DNA of 64,000 nt from NCBI GenBank assembly GCA_964557295.1, contig CAZKZP010000007.1:1-64000 (forward strand). The letters run 5' to 3'. The notes beneath the pieces were generated by a model that did not search any database, was not told where the DNA came from, and saw nothing but the letters and a program-made list of their open reading frames with translations. Shown piece after piece: positions 49,058 to 59,921 of the stretch. The number at the start of each line of letters is the position of its first letter. Within the stretch, counting starts at the first letter, position 1. The position numbers were made by a program, and so were the translations under genes. This stretch comes from JBFMHP01 sp964557295 (lineage in GTDB: Bacteria > Pseudomonadota > Gammaproteobacteria > RBG-16-57-12).

Positions 49058-49751
49058 CGAACACTTCTTTCACAGGTTGGGCGTGCATCCTGCCATACGC
49101 ATCATCAGTTTTCTGGTCTTTGCCGCCGGCATTATTTACAGCGGCTGGCCGCAGCTTGCCTTGGGCGCAGCACTGCTGGTGATCGCCTTCTTGGTCCTTT
49201 CGACGGTGCGATGGGCGCCGGCCCTTCGCATGGTGGCGCGGCTGCGCTGGCTGTTGTTGTCCATCGTCGTGATCTATCTCTTTTTCACGCCCGGCGTTCC
49301 GTTGGGCGATGCGACTTCATCATGGATGCCGAGCGTGGAAGGGGTGGATGCCGGCCTGCATCGGCTGTTGTGCCTGATCGGTCTGGTGTTTGGCGTGAGC
49401 CTGTTGTTGCAGAGCACGGAACGTGAATCGCTGATCGCGGGGATACTCTGGCTCGCCGCGCCGCTGCGTCGCTTGGGATGGGATACGGGTCGGCTGGCGT
49501 TGCGCATGGTATTGACCATGGAGGCGGTGACGCTCATGCAGTCATCCTACCCGCCGCGAGCAGAGCAACCGTCTGGCTTGTCGCAGCGCATCGGGTATCT
49601 GGCGGCATCACTGGTCACGATGTTCGTGCAGGTGACCGAGCGGGCGGAGCGCGAACCGCCGCGTGAGATCGTCATCCCGCGCCTCGAAGCGCCGGCCTGG
49701 TATCAGTGGCTGTCGCCGTTGGGGTTGCTGGGAGGTTTTTGTCTGATATGA
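49050..49751 (+). CDS. Membrane protein with EcfT/CbiQ-like features
   Basis: The protein of up to 233 residues has four or five hydrophobic segments (IRIISFLVFAAGIIYSGWPQ, LALGAALLVIAFLVLST, WLLLSIVVIYLFFTPGVPLG, LLCLIGLVFGVSLLLQSTER). The final cytoplasmic part (GWDTGRLALRMVLTMEAVTL) recalls the T component of energy-coupling-factor transporters, but the diagnostic paired Ala-Arg-Gly motifs are not clear. The start is uncertain: GTG 49050 lies in the fimV terminator, and GTG 49083 (VHPAIRIIS) is an alternative. Its end overlaps truA by 4 bp. A gene of this type precedes truA in several gammaproteobacteria. Confidence 0.6.
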   Translation: MFFEHFFHRLGVHPAIRIISFLVFAAGIIYSGWPQLALGAALLVIAFLVLSTVRWAPALRMVARLRWLLLSIVVIYLFFTPGVPLGDATSSWMPSVEGVDAGLHRLLCLIGLVFGVSLLLQSTERESLIAGILWLAAPLRRLGWDTGRLALRMVLTMEAVTLMQSSYPPRAEQPSGLSQRIGYLAASLVTMFVQVTERAEREPPREIVIPRLEAPAWYQWLSPLGLLGGFCLI

Positions 49752-50527
49752 GAATCGCGGCCTGTATCGAATATAGCGGCAAGCCGTATCACGGCTGGCA
49801 GCGGCAGAACCACGCCAACAGCGTGCAGGCGTGCGTGGAAGAGGCGCTCTCTAAAGTGGCGAATCATCCGGTTACGGTCGTCTGCGCCGGGCGTACCGAT
49901 GCCGGGGTGCATGGACTCGGCCAAGTGATCCATTTCGATACCGAGGCGCGCCGCGACATGCGCGCCTGGGTGTATGGTGGTAATGCCAATCTGCCGAAGT
50001 CGATCGCCATCAGCTGGGCCAAAGAGGTCGATGCGCAGTTTCATGCCCGGTTCTCGGCGCTCTCGCGCAGTTATCGCTATGTGATCTTCAACCGCGAGGT
50101 GCGGCCGAGCTTCCTCGCCTGGCGCACGACCTGGGAATACCGGCCGCTGGAGGTGGCGCGGATGCAGGAGGCCGCCCGGTATCTGGTCGGCGAGCACGAC
50201 TTCACCTCCTATCGCGCCCTGGCCTGTCAGGCCAAGAGCCCGGTGCGCAATGTCATGCGCCTGGAGGTCAGCCGCCGCGAGGATTTGGTGCTGATCGATA
50301 TCGAGGCCAATGCGTTCTTGCATCACATGGTGCGCAATATCGCCGGGGTGTTGATGAGTATCGGGGCGGGTGAGCAAGAACCGCTCTGGGCCAAGGAGGT
50401 GCTGGAGCACCGGGATCGCACCCTGGGCGGGGTGACCGCGCACCCTTCCGGACTGTATTTCATGGGCGTAAAATACCCTGGCGAATTCGCCATACCGTCA
50501 CCCGCGCCGACCGCCATGGTCTGGTAA
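49748..50527 (+). CDS. truA: tRNA pseudouridine(38-40) synthase
   Basis: The 259-residue enzyme starts at ATG 49748 (MRIAACIEYSGKPYHGWQRQ). It has the catalytic Asp in VCAGRTDAGVHGLGQVIHF, the DFTSYRALACQAKSP segment and FLHHMVRNIAGVL. It modifies positions 38-40 in the anticodon arm. A longer frame open upstream lies in the preceding gene. Confidence 0.96.
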   Translation: MRIAACIEYSGKPYHGWQRQNHANSVQACVEEALSKVANHPVTVVCAGRTDAGVHGLGQVIHFDTEARRDMRAWVYGGNANLPKSIAISWAKEVDAQFHARFSALSRSYRYVIFNREVRPSFLAWRTTWEYRPLEVARMQEAARYLVGEHDFTSYRALACQAKSPVRNVMRLEVSRREDLVLIDIEANAFLHHMVRNIAGVLMSIGAGEQEPLWAKEVLEHRDRTLGGVTAHPSGLYFMGVKYPGEFAIPSPAPTAMVW

Positions 50528-50548
50528 GCACAGGAATTTAACTTTTTT

Positions 50549-51158
50549 ATGCCTACTCGCGTTAAAATATGCGGCATCACCCGCCCCGAGGATGGGGCGG
50601 CGGCCGCGCGCTTAGGGGCCTCCGCCATCGGCCTGGTGTTTTATGACCGCAGCCCGCGCGCGGTCGGCATCGCGCAGGCGCAGGCGGTGCTGCAGGCGCT
50701 GCCGCCGTTTGTGACCACGGTCGGTTTATTCGTCGATGCCGAGGCGCGCTGGGTCGAGGAGGTGCTGGCCGCCGTGCCGCTGGATCTGTTGCAGTTCCAC
50801 GGGGATGAAACGCCGGAGCAGTGCGGGCGTTTTCATCGGCCTTATATCAAGGCGGTGCGCATGCGCCCGGAGGTCGATCTTGCCGAATACGCCCGCAGGC
50901 ATCACAATGCGCGGGCGTTGTTGCTGGACACCTACCAGCCGGGCCTGCCCGGCGGGACGGGGGAGTCCTTCGACTGGGGCCGGGTGCCGGCGCAACTGGA
51001 TAAACCGATCGTGCTGGCCGGCGGGCTGACGCCCGCCAATGTCGCGGCGGCGATCACCGCGGCGCGGCCCTACGCCGTGGACGTGAGTGGCGGCGTCGAG
51101 TCGGCCAAGGGGATAAAAGACGCCGCCAAGATGGCGGCGTTCATCAAAGAGGTAAAAC

Positions 51159-51175
<17 letters not shown>
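50549..51175 (+). CDS. trpF: Phosphoribosylanthranilate isomerase
   Basis: The 208-residue TIM barrel performs the third step of tryptophan synthesis. It begins TRVKICGITRPEDGAAAARL, with the catalytic Cys in KICGI and the Asp in LLLDTYQPGLPGGTGESFDW, and has VLAGGLTPANVAAAI and YAVDVSGGVES. The stop overlaps the trpB start by 17 bp. It is one of three adjacent trp genes, trpF-trpB-trpA. Confidence 0.96.
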
Positions 51176-52401
<1,226 letters not shown>

Positions 52402-52421
52402 GCCTCGGGAAGAAGACAGAA

Positions 52422-53231
52422 ATGAGTCGTATCGCAGCTTGTTTTGAACGCCTGCGCGGCCAGGGCCGCAAGGCCTTGGTGCCCTATGTCACCGCGGGCG
52501 ATCCCGACCCGCAGCTTACTGTGCCCCTGATGCACGCCATGGTCGAGGCGGGCGCCAACATCCTTGAGCTCGGGGTGCCGTTTTCCGATCCCATGGCCGA
52601 TGGCCCGGTGATCCAGCGCGCCAGCGAGCGCGCCCTGACGCACGGGGTGTCGCTGCGCGACGTGCTGCGTATGGTGCGCGAATTCCGCACGCAGGACGCC
52701 ACCACGCCGGTGGTACTGATGGGCTATCTCAATCCGGTGGAGGTCATGGGCTACGAGACCTTCGCCCGCGCGGCGGCCGAGGCCGGCGTCGACGGCGTGC
52801 TCACCGTGGACATGCCGCCGGAGGAGGGCGCGGAATACAGCGCCGCGCTGCGGGCCGCGGGGCTCGACACCATCTTCCTGGTGGCCCCGACCAGCAGCCC
52901 CGCGCGCATCAAGATGCTGGGGCAGGCCGCCTCGGGATTCGTCTACTACGTCTCGCTCAAGGGCGTGACCGGTGCCGGGCATCTGGATGTGCAAGCGGTG
53001 GCCGACAAGGTCGCGCAGCTGCGCCGTGACATCACCTTGCCGATCGGGGTCGGCTTCGGCATCAAGGATGCCGCGAGCGCCGCGCAGATCGGCGCGGCGG
53101 CCGATGCCATCGTCGTCGGCAGCGCCCTGGTGCGCAAGATCGAAGAACACCAAGGCGATCACCGGCGCATCATCGCCGAGATCGTCTCACTCCTGTCGGG
53201 CATGCGGCGCGCGCTCGATGACTTGAACTGA
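52422..53231 (+). CDS. trpA: Tryptophan synthase alpha chain
   Basis: The 269-residue TIM barrel cleaves indole-3-glycerol phosphate and channels indole to TrpB. ATG 52422 (MSRIAACFERLRGQGRKALV) lies 20 bp after trpB. The catalytic Glu is in ANILELGVPFSDPMADGPVI and the Asp in GVDGVLTVDMPPEE; VAPTSSPARIKMLGQAASGF, VYYVSLKGVTGA and PIGVGFGIKDAASAAQI also fit. Confidence 0.97.
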   Translation: MSRIAACFERLRGQGRKALVPYVTAGDPDPQLTVPLMHAMVEAGANILELGVPFSDPMADGPVIQRASERALTHGVSLRDVLRMVREFRTQDATTPVVLMGYLNPVEVMGYETFARAAAEAGVDGVLTVDMPPEEGAEYSAALRAAGLDTIFLVAPTSSPARIKMLGQAASGFVYYVSLKGVTGAGHLDVQAVADKVAQLRRDITLPIGVGFGIKDAASAAQIGAAADAIVVGSALVRKIEEHQGDHRRIIAEIVSLLSGMRRALDDLN

Positions 53232-53259
53232 CTCTGGATCAACTCGCGGAAACCTTCCT

Positions 53260-54111
<852 letters not shown>

Positions 54112-54150
54112 AACGCAAGTCGCGCAGCATGATTTGAGCACGGCGGCCCG

Positions 54151-55473
54151 ATGCGCTTTCAGACCCTAGCGGAGTGGTTGGCCTGGCAGGAACAGCTCCA
54201 TCCCGCCGAGATCGAGTTGGGGCTGGAACGCGTCGCCGCGGTGTATCGGCGGTTGCAGCCGGCCCGACATCCGCCCGCCGTGATCACCGTCGGCGGCACC
54301 AACGGCAAGGGCTCCAGCGTCGCGCTACTCACGGCCATCTATCAGGCCGCCGGTTATCGCGTGGGCTGCTACACCTCGCCCCATCTGCTGCGCTACACCG
54401 AACGCATCCGCATCGATGGCGCGGAGGTCGAGGAGTCGGCGCTGTGCGCGGCCTTCGAGCGTGTCGATGCGGCGCGCGGCGCGACTTCCCTGACCTATTT
54501 CGAATTCGGCACCCTCGCGGCGCTCGATCTGTTCAATCGCGCGGATCTGGACGTATTGGTCCTCGAGGTTGGCATGGGCGGGCGGCTCGATGCCGTCAAT
54601 ATCATCGATTCCGATGTGGCCTTGATCACCAATGTGGCGCTCGATCATCAGGATTGGCTGGGCGAGGACCGCGAGCAGATCGCCTTCGAGAAGGCCGGCA
54701 TCCTGCGCGCGCATCGTCCGGCGGTATTCGGCGAGGCGGATATCCCGCAGCGGCTGGCCGCGGTCGTGGCGGAGAAAACAGTCGAGCTGCGCTGCTTCGG
54801 CCGCGATTTCGGCTATGAGCGCAACGGCGGGCAGTGGCGCTGGTGGAGCAGTGCGAGACAGCGTGATGCATTACCTTTACCGGCGCTGCGCGGTGAGTTT
54901 CAATTGCACAACGCCGCGGCGGTGCTGATGGTGCTGGAGTTGCTGCAGGATCGCCTGCCGGTGGCGCAGCAATCGATCCGCGAGGGGCTGTTGCAGGTGC
55001 AGGTGCCGGCGCGGTTTCAGGTCTTCCCCGGACAGGTGCAGCAGATCCTCGATGTGGCGCACAATCCGCACGCCGCCGCCACGCTGGCGCGGAATCTGCG
55101 CGAGACCGAATGCCTGGGGCGCACGATTGCCGTGATGGGCATGATGCGCGACAAGGACATCGCCGAGGTGATCCGTCTCATGGCGGGGGAGATCGACGCA
55201 TGGCATGTCGGTGGTCTGGCGCTGCCGCGCGCGGCGACTGGCGCGGAGCTGCGCGCGGCGTTTGCCCAGGCCGGGGTCGCGGCGGAGGTCCACGTCTATC
55301 CGGAGATCGTGCCGGCCTATCGCGGTGCGCTGGCGCAGGCGCGGCCCGCCGACCGGCTGGTGGTGTTTGGTTCTTTTTATGTGGTGGCCGCGGTGCTGCC
55401 AGTGTTGGTGACGAACGTAGTGAAGCTTCCCGAGGTCAGTGGATGGAACACAATCCAATCAAGCAGCGATTAG
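54151..55473 (+). CDS. folC: Dihydrofolate synthase / folylpolyglutamate synthase
   Basis: The 440-residue Mur-ligase-family enzyme has the P-loop VITVGGTNGKGSSVALL, YTSPHLLRYTERIRIDG, VLEVGMGGRLDAVNIID, NVALDHQDWLGEDREQIAFE and a C-terminal VFPGQVQQILDVAHNPHAAA. It adds glutamate to dihydropteroate and to folates. Its 3' end overlaps the next gene by 31 bp. Confidence 0.96.
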   Translation: MRFQTLAEWLAWQEQLHPAEIELGLERVAAVYRRLQPARHPPAVITVGGTNGKGSSVALLTAIYQAAGYRVGCYTSPHLLRYTERIRIDGAEVEESALCAAFERVDAARGATSLTYFEFGTLAALDLFNRADLDVLVLEVGMGGRLDAVNIIDSDVALITNVALDHQDWLGEDREQIAFEKAGILRAHRPAVFGEADIPQRLAAVVAEKTVELRCFGRDFGYERNGGQWRWWSSARQRDALPLPALRGEFQLHNAAAVLMVLELLQDRLPVAQQSIREGLLQVQVPARFQVFPGQVQQILDVAHNPHAAATLARNLRETECLGRTIAVMGMMRDKDIAEVIRLMAGEIDAWHVGGLALPRAATGAELRAAFAQAGVAAEVHVYPEIVPAYRGALAQARPADRLVVFGSFYVVAAVLPVLVTNVVKLPEVSGWNTIQSSSD

Positions 55474-56087
55474 TCGGCGGGATCATCCTGGTGTCCCTGG
55501 CGGTGATTTTTTTGCCGATGGTGTTGACCGAACGCGACGTCCATGAGGGGGCGGACAATGCCGTGCCACCGGTGCCGGCGGTGGACAACAAGCCGACCAC
55601 GATCATCCCGCTCGAGATCAAACCGCTGGAGCACGTGACACCGTCGGCGGTCGTGACGACTGTGGTTGAACCTCCTGCGGAGCAAGTGGCGCCGGCCACG
55701 AGCGTCGAACCGCTGCCGACGGCCGAGCCCGCCCCGAAGGTGGTGGCCGCCGCGACCCCGGTGCCGGTCGAGACGGCGACACCCAGTCCCGTTCCACTGC
55801 CAAAGCAGGCGGAGGAAGTGACCATCGAAACCCCCGAGCCGAAGGGTGATGTCCCCGCCTGGATCGTGCAGGTCGGGAGTTTTTCCTCGGACAAGAATGC
55901 GTATGATTTGCGCGATGCATTGCGCGGTAAAGGGTATTCGGCGTTTGTCGAAAAAGTGGAATCCGGAAAGACCGCCGTTTTCCGGGTAAGCGTGGGACCG
56001 GAGCTGACGACGGAGCGGGCGGAACAACTTAAACAGCGCCTGGCGCGAGAGACGAAGCTCAACGGCTTGGTGAAGCGGTACCGGTGA
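55443..56087 (+). CDS. dedD: SPOR-domain protein, DedD-like
   Basis: The 214-residue protein starts at ATG 55443 (MEHNPIKQRLVGGIILVSLA) within the folC end. It has one TM helix (VGGIILVSLAVIFLPMVL), a long Pro/Thr/Val/Glu-rich periplasmic linker, and a C-terminal SPOR domain (WIVQVGSFSSDKNAYDLRDA, LRGKGYSAFVEKV, FRVSVGPELTTERAEQLKQR). SPOR domains bind denuded peptidoglycan at the septum; DedD assists division in E. coli. Order folC-dedD-cvpA-purF is conserved. Confidence 0.92.
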   Translation: MEHNPIKQRLVGGIILVSLAVIFLPMVLTERDVHEGADNAVPPVPAVDNKPTTIIPLEIKPLEHVTPSAVVTTVVEPPAEQVAPATSVEPLPTAEPAPKVVAAATPVPVETATPSPVPLPKQAEEVTIETPEPKGDVPAWIVQVGSFSSDKNAYDLRDALRGKGYSAFVEKVESGKTAVFRVSVGPELTTERAEQLKQRLARETKLNGLVKRYR

Positions 56088-56177
56088 GGTTTTTCTGCCA
56101 ATCGCCAGGCGGCGGTGCTAGAATTGCCGCTCTTAATTGATGGGGCCATGCCGCGTCCAAACTAGAAGATTAAAGAG

Positions 56178-56666
56178 ATGATTTGGGTAGATATTGCGAT
56201 CTTGGTTATTGTGGTTGCCTCCGTGGCGATCAGTTTGTTTCGCGGCTTCATCCGCGAGGTGTTGTCGCTGGTCGCCTGGTTGACGGCGTTTGTCGTGGCG
56301 TTCTATTTTGCCGAGACGGTGGCGCAATATATGGAGGCGGTGATCCACTCGCCGACCTTGCGCATTCTGCTGGCGTACCTGGCGCTGTTTTTCGGCACCT
56401 TGCTGATTTTTGCCATCATCAATTTTTTCGTCAACAAATACTCCAAGGCGACCAGCTTGAGCAGCACCGACCGGCTCGCGGGCGCGGTCTTTGGGCTGAT
56501 CCGAGGCGCTGCCGTGGTGTTGTTGCTGGTGTTGCTGGCGGGGCTGACCACGCTGCCGCAGGAGGCGTGGTGGGATCAGTCGATGTTCTTGGGCAGTTTT
56601 GAAAATGCCGCGATGTTCGTGCGCGATTTCTTGCCGTCGGCGATCGCCAGCCACATCCATTTTTAA
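56178..56666 (+). CDS. cvpA: CvpA-family membrane protein
   Basis: The 162-residue protein has four TM segments (WVDIAILVIVVASVAISLFR with GFIREVLSLVAW, RILLAYLALFFGTLLIFAII, VFGLIRGAAVVLLLVLLAGL). The GFxREVLSLxxW motif defines the CvpA family. It is needed for colicin V production and for envelope stress tolerance in enterobacteria. It directly precedes purF, as in E. coli. Confidence 0.94.
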   Translation: MIWVDIAILVIVVASVAISLFRGFIREVLSLVAWLTAFVVAFYFAETVAQYMEAVIHSPTLRILLAYLALFFGTLLIFAIINFFVNKYSKATSLSSTDRLAGAVFGLIRGAAVVLLLVLLAGLTTLPQEAWWDQSMFLGSFENAAMFVRDFLPSAIASHIHF

Positions 56667-56704
56667 GTTTCACTAAAGCGCTCTGCGGCCGAGGTTATCA
56701 TTTC

Positions 56705-58216
56705 ATGTGCGGAATTATCGGTATTGTCGGCACCAGTAACGTGAACCAGATGTTGTATGACGGACTGACCGTCTTGCAGCATCGCGGTCAGGATGCGGCC
56801 GGCATCGTCACCTCCCAGGGCAACAAGATGTTCTTGCGCAAGTCGATGGGGCTGGTGCGCGATGTCTTCCACACGCGGCACATGCTGCGCTTGCAGGGCA
56901 ATATGGGCATCGGCCATGTGCGCTATCCCACCGCGGGATGCTCTTCCAACGCCGAGGCGCAGCCCTTCTATGTGAATTCTCCCTACGGGATCGCGCTGGC
57001 GCACAACGGCAACCTCACCAACGCCGAACAGCTGCAACGCGAGGTCTTCCTGGAAGACCTGCGCCATGTCAACACCGACTCCGATTCCGAGGTGTTGCTG
57101 AACGTCTTCGCCCATGAATTGCAGCGTCAAGGTAAGCTGCGCATCGACGAAAACGACATCTTCAATGCCGTGGCCGGGGTGCACAAGCGTTGCCGGGGCG
57201 GCTATGCCGTCGTAGGTCTGGTGCTGGGATATGGCATCGTCGGTTTCCGCGATCCGTTCGGCATCCGCCCGCTCATCTTCGGCAAGCGCGAGAGCGAGGA
57301 AGGCACCGAATACATCATCGCCTCCGAGAGCGTGGCGGTGGCCTCGCTCGGTTTCGAGGTGATCCGCGATGTGGCCCCCGGCGAGGCGGTCTACATCAGC
57401 CAGGATGGCCAGATCTACACCCGGCAGTGTGCCGCGAATCCGATATACGCGCCGTGCATCTTCGAGCACGTGTATTTTGCCCGGCCGGATTCGATCATCG
57501 ACGGGGTTTCGGTCTACAAGGCGCGTTTGCGCATGGGGGACTATCTCGGTGAGAAGATCCTGAAGATTTTCCCCGATCATGATATCGATGTGGTCATTCC
57601 CATTCCCGACACCAGCCGCACCACGGCACTGCAACTGGCCAACCGGCTGGGCATCAAATACCGCGAGGGTTTCATCAAGAACCGTTACATCGGCCGGACC
57701 TTCATCATGCCGGGGCAGAGCCAGCGCAAGAAATCCGTGCGCCAGAAACTCAACCCGATCGACCTGGAGTTTCACGACAAGGTCGTGCTGCTGGTCGATG
57801 ATTCCATCGTGCGCGGCACGACGTCCAAGCAGATCATCCAGATGGCGCGCGAGGCCGGGGCCAAGAAGGTCTATTTCGCCTCCGCCTCGCCGCCGGTGCG
57901 CTTTGCCAATGTCTATGGCATCGACATGCCGAGCGTGAAGGAGCTGATCGGGCATGGCCGCAACGAGGAGGAGATCAGCAAGGAGATCGGCGCGGACTGG
58001 CTGGTGTATCAGGATCTGGATGACATGATCCGCGCGGTGCAGAAGGGCAACAAGCAGCTCGACAACTTCGACACCTCCTGTTTCAACGGCGAATACGTCA
58101 CCGGTGATATCACCCCGGAATATCTGGCCAAACTGGAGCAACAGCGTTCGGACAGCGCCAAGTCGGCGCGCAATTCGGCCGACAGCGATATCATCGATCT
58201 TCATAATAACGATTGA
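56705..58216 (+). CDS. purF: Amidophosphoribosyltransferase
   Basis: The 503-residue enzyme commits PRPP to purine synthesis. Cys2 (MCGIIGIVGTSNVNQ) is the N-terminal glutaminase nucleophile. GHVRYPTAGCSSNAEAQPFY and ALAHNGNLTNAEQLQREVFL form the glutamine site. The PRPP loop is VVLLVDDSIVRGTTSKQIIQ. The C-terminal 30 residues (SAKSARNSADSDIIDLHNND) are variable. An equally long antisense frame has no family similarity and is ignored. Confidence 0.97.
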   Translation: MCGIIGIVGTSNVNQMLYDGLTVLQHRGQDAAGIVTSQGNKMFLRKSMGLVRDVFHTRHMLRLQGNMGIGHVRYPTAGCSSNAEAQPFYVNSPYGIALAHNGNLTNAEQLQREVFLEDLRHVNTDSDSEVLLNVFAHELQRQGKLRIDENDIFNAVAGVHKRCRGGYAVVGLVLGYGIVGFRDPFGIRPLIFGKRESEEGTEYIIASESVAVASLGFEVIRDVAPGEAVYISQDGQIYTRQCAANPIYAPCIFEHVYFARPDSIIDGVSVYKARLRMGDYLGEKILKIFPDHDIDVVIPIPDTSRTTALQLANRLGIKYREGFIKNRYIGRTFIMPGQSQRKKSVRQKLNPIDLEFHDKVVLLVDDSIVRGTTSKQIIQMAREAGAKKVYFASASPPVRFANVYGIDMPSVKELIGHGRNEEEISKEIGADWLVYQDLDDMIRAVQKGNKQLDNFDTSCFNGEYVTGDITPEYLAKLEQQRSDSAKSARNSADSDIIDLHNND

Positions 58217-58353
58217 ACGCAAGTCTTCCCACTGCCGCCGCTGGCTGCGGTAAAGTTTCCGCGTGACTCGTCGAAGACAATACCGGATGATCGCCCTCCC
58301 GTGTCACGGCGGTGGGAATGGCGAATCTGGAAAATCGAATTGAAGGAGAGAAC

Positions 58354-59691
58354 ATGAAACGCGCGATTCTGGCCGGGATGATCTTGGCCGTACTCGGTAC
58401 GGCGCACGCCGCGCCGGCCTTCCACCCCTCGGGTTCCAATCTGACCTATGGCGCCAACAGCGTCAGTCAATCCGTCATCACCAGTACCAATAATCCCGCC
58501 GCCGGTGCCATCGCCCTCAAGGATGGCGATACCCGGTTTCGCATGGGACTGGTGACGATCGGCGCGGGGGTGGAATTCGGCGATGTCGACAATTTCGAGG
58601 ACGATCTGGATCAATTGATCGACAAGATCGATGCCCTGACGGTGCAAGAAGCCATGGATATCTACAACGATGTGCCCGGCAATCTGCTCGAACAGTTCAA
58701 TGCCAAGCTCCCCGGTATCTCGGAGGATGGCTATATGGTCATGGGGGCGGGCGGACATCTGCCGATCATGCCCTTGCTGATCGCCAGCGACATGCTGGGT
58801 GGCGCCATCCTGCTGGATGCGAACGCCGGGGCGCATGCTCGGGTCGGCGTGCTGGACGATCAGCTCACCTATGATGATAACGCCACTGTGGGTGACTTCA
58901 GCGATGACTCCATCGGGGGCAGAGAGTCTTCCATGTATGTGCAGGGCGGCGTCGTGGCGGAGCTGGCCCTCGGTTACAGCACCAACGTATTGTCCAGCGC
59001 AGCCGGTGATTTGTACGTGGGCGGCAAACTGAAGTATCTCAGCGTCGAGTTGGGGCGCAACAACGCCCGGCTCGATGATCCCACCGTTATCGATACCAGC
59101 TCGGTGCTCGATGATTTCGACAACAACACGATGGAGAGCTCGGCGCTTACGGCCGACATCGGCGTGGTATGGACGGCGGAACATTATCAGCTCGGGGCGA
59201 CGCTGCTCAATGTCACATCGCCGAGTTTCGAATATCCGTCCGCCAGCACCTTTACCTCTGCGCCAAATTGCGCCTTGCGCACCAGTATGGATTCCAATGG
59301 CGCGATCGCCCGCTGCCAGGCCGCCTTGGGGGATTCCGAATATAACTTGGACGCCCAGTTGCGCCTGGAGGCCGCCTTGCACAGCGCCTCGCGCAGCTGG
59401 CTGATCACAGCAGCCTACGACACCGATGCCGCTGAGACCCCCTCCGGCGACGAGCAGCAATGGGCGGTCATCGCCTTGGGCTTCGCGCCCGAGAGCTGGA
59501 TCATTCCGGGGCTGCGTGTGGGTTACCGCCAGAACATGGCCGGCAGCGAATTGAGTTATGCGACGTTTGGGTTGACCCTGTTCAAGGGCTTGAACCTCGA
59601 CTTGGCCTATGGTCTGGAAAGTACTCAGATCGATGGCAGTGACACCCCGCGCGCCATGGCCGCCAATGTCGCATTCGAAGTACGTTTCTAA
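58354..59691 (+). CDS. Outer-membrane TraF-type (conjugal transfer TraF-like) protein
   Basis: The 445-residue protein has AAGGAGAG before ATG 58354, and a signal peptide ending GTAHAA. The mature part begins PAFHPSGSNLTYGANSVSQS, followed by NPAAGAI, AGAHARVGVLDDQLTYDDNA, GYSTNVL and LYVGGKLKYLSVELGRNNAR, and ends AANVAFEVRF with a terminal Phe. This is the pattern of the chromosomal TraF family (FadL-like beta-barrel), named after a conjugation protein but common outside transfer operons. Function is unknown, possibly an outer-membrane channel. It stands alone between purF and metZ with its own terminator. Confidence 0.78.
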   Translation: MKRAILAGMILAVLGTAHAAPAFHPSGSNLTYGANSVSQSVITSTNNPAAGAIALKDGDTRFRMGLVTIGAGVEFGDVDNFEDDLDQLIDKIDALTVQEAMDIYNDVPGNLLEQFNAKLPGISEDGYMVMGAGGHLPIMPLLIASDMLGGAILLDANAGAHARVGVLDDQLTYDDNATVGDFSDDSIGGRESSMYVQGGVVAELALGYSTNVLSSAAGDLYVGGKLKYLSVELGRNNARLDDPTVIDTSSVLDDFDNNTMESSALTADIGVVWTAEHYQLGATLLNVTSPSFEYPSASTFTSAPNCALRTSMDSNGAIARCQAALGDSEYNLDAQLRLEAALHSASRSWLITAAYDTDAAETPSGDEQQWAVIALGFAPESWIIPGLRVGYRQNMAGSELSYATFGLTLFKGLNLDLAYGLESTQIDGSDTPRAMAANVAFEVRF

Positions 59692-59705
59692 ACGTGACAC
59701 GATCC

Positions 59706-59734
59706 AGGGCGCATCCGACGGGTGCGCCTGTTTT
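59706..59734 (+). terminator. Terminator after the TraF-type gene
   Basis: The stem GGCGCA / TGCGCC with a 9-base loop is followed by TGTTTTG, 15 bp behind the stop codon. It is of moderate strength. Confidence 0.6.
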
Positions 59735-59758
59735 GTCGCCGCCAGCGCGGGATTTGGG

Positions 59759-59788
59759 TTGACAAGGATAGTGACGATTTTCTACGCT
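59759..59788 (+). promoter_or_regulatory. metZ: Sigma-70 promoter upstream of metZ
   Basis: A consensus -35 TTGACA (59759-59764), 18-bp spacer and TACGCT (59783-59788) as -10. A transcript would begin near 59795 and run about 125 bp before the metZ start, passing through a terminator-like hairpin at 59855-59886. Confidence 0.6.
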
Positions 59789-59854
59789 TAGCTCCATGCG
59801 CCGATTTGAACCTCAGCTTGCGGGCGCAATACAAATACAGCTAAAGCGGCCGAG

Positions 59855-59886
59855 CCTGCTTGAGCAAACGCTGAGCGGGTTTTTTT
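59855..59886 (+). terminator. metZ: Terminator-like hairpin in the metZ leader
   Basis: CCTGCT pairs with AGCGGG (one G-U), with an inner TGAGC/GCTGA-like extension, directly followed by seven Ts. It lies between the metZ promoter and the metZ ribosome-binding site, so it could be an attenuator. I see no obvious SAM riboswitch or leader peptide. Confidence 0.5.
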
Positions 59887-59921
59887 GCGCCTCGCGCAAC
59901 GAGGCGACGGAGGAGTCAATC

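Noticed and set aside
56663..59700. Two antisense frames of about 500 codons opposite purF and the TraF-type gene.
   Set aside because: Both are shadows of recognised plus-strand proteins with family motifs, signal peptide and ribosome-binding site; the shadows have none.
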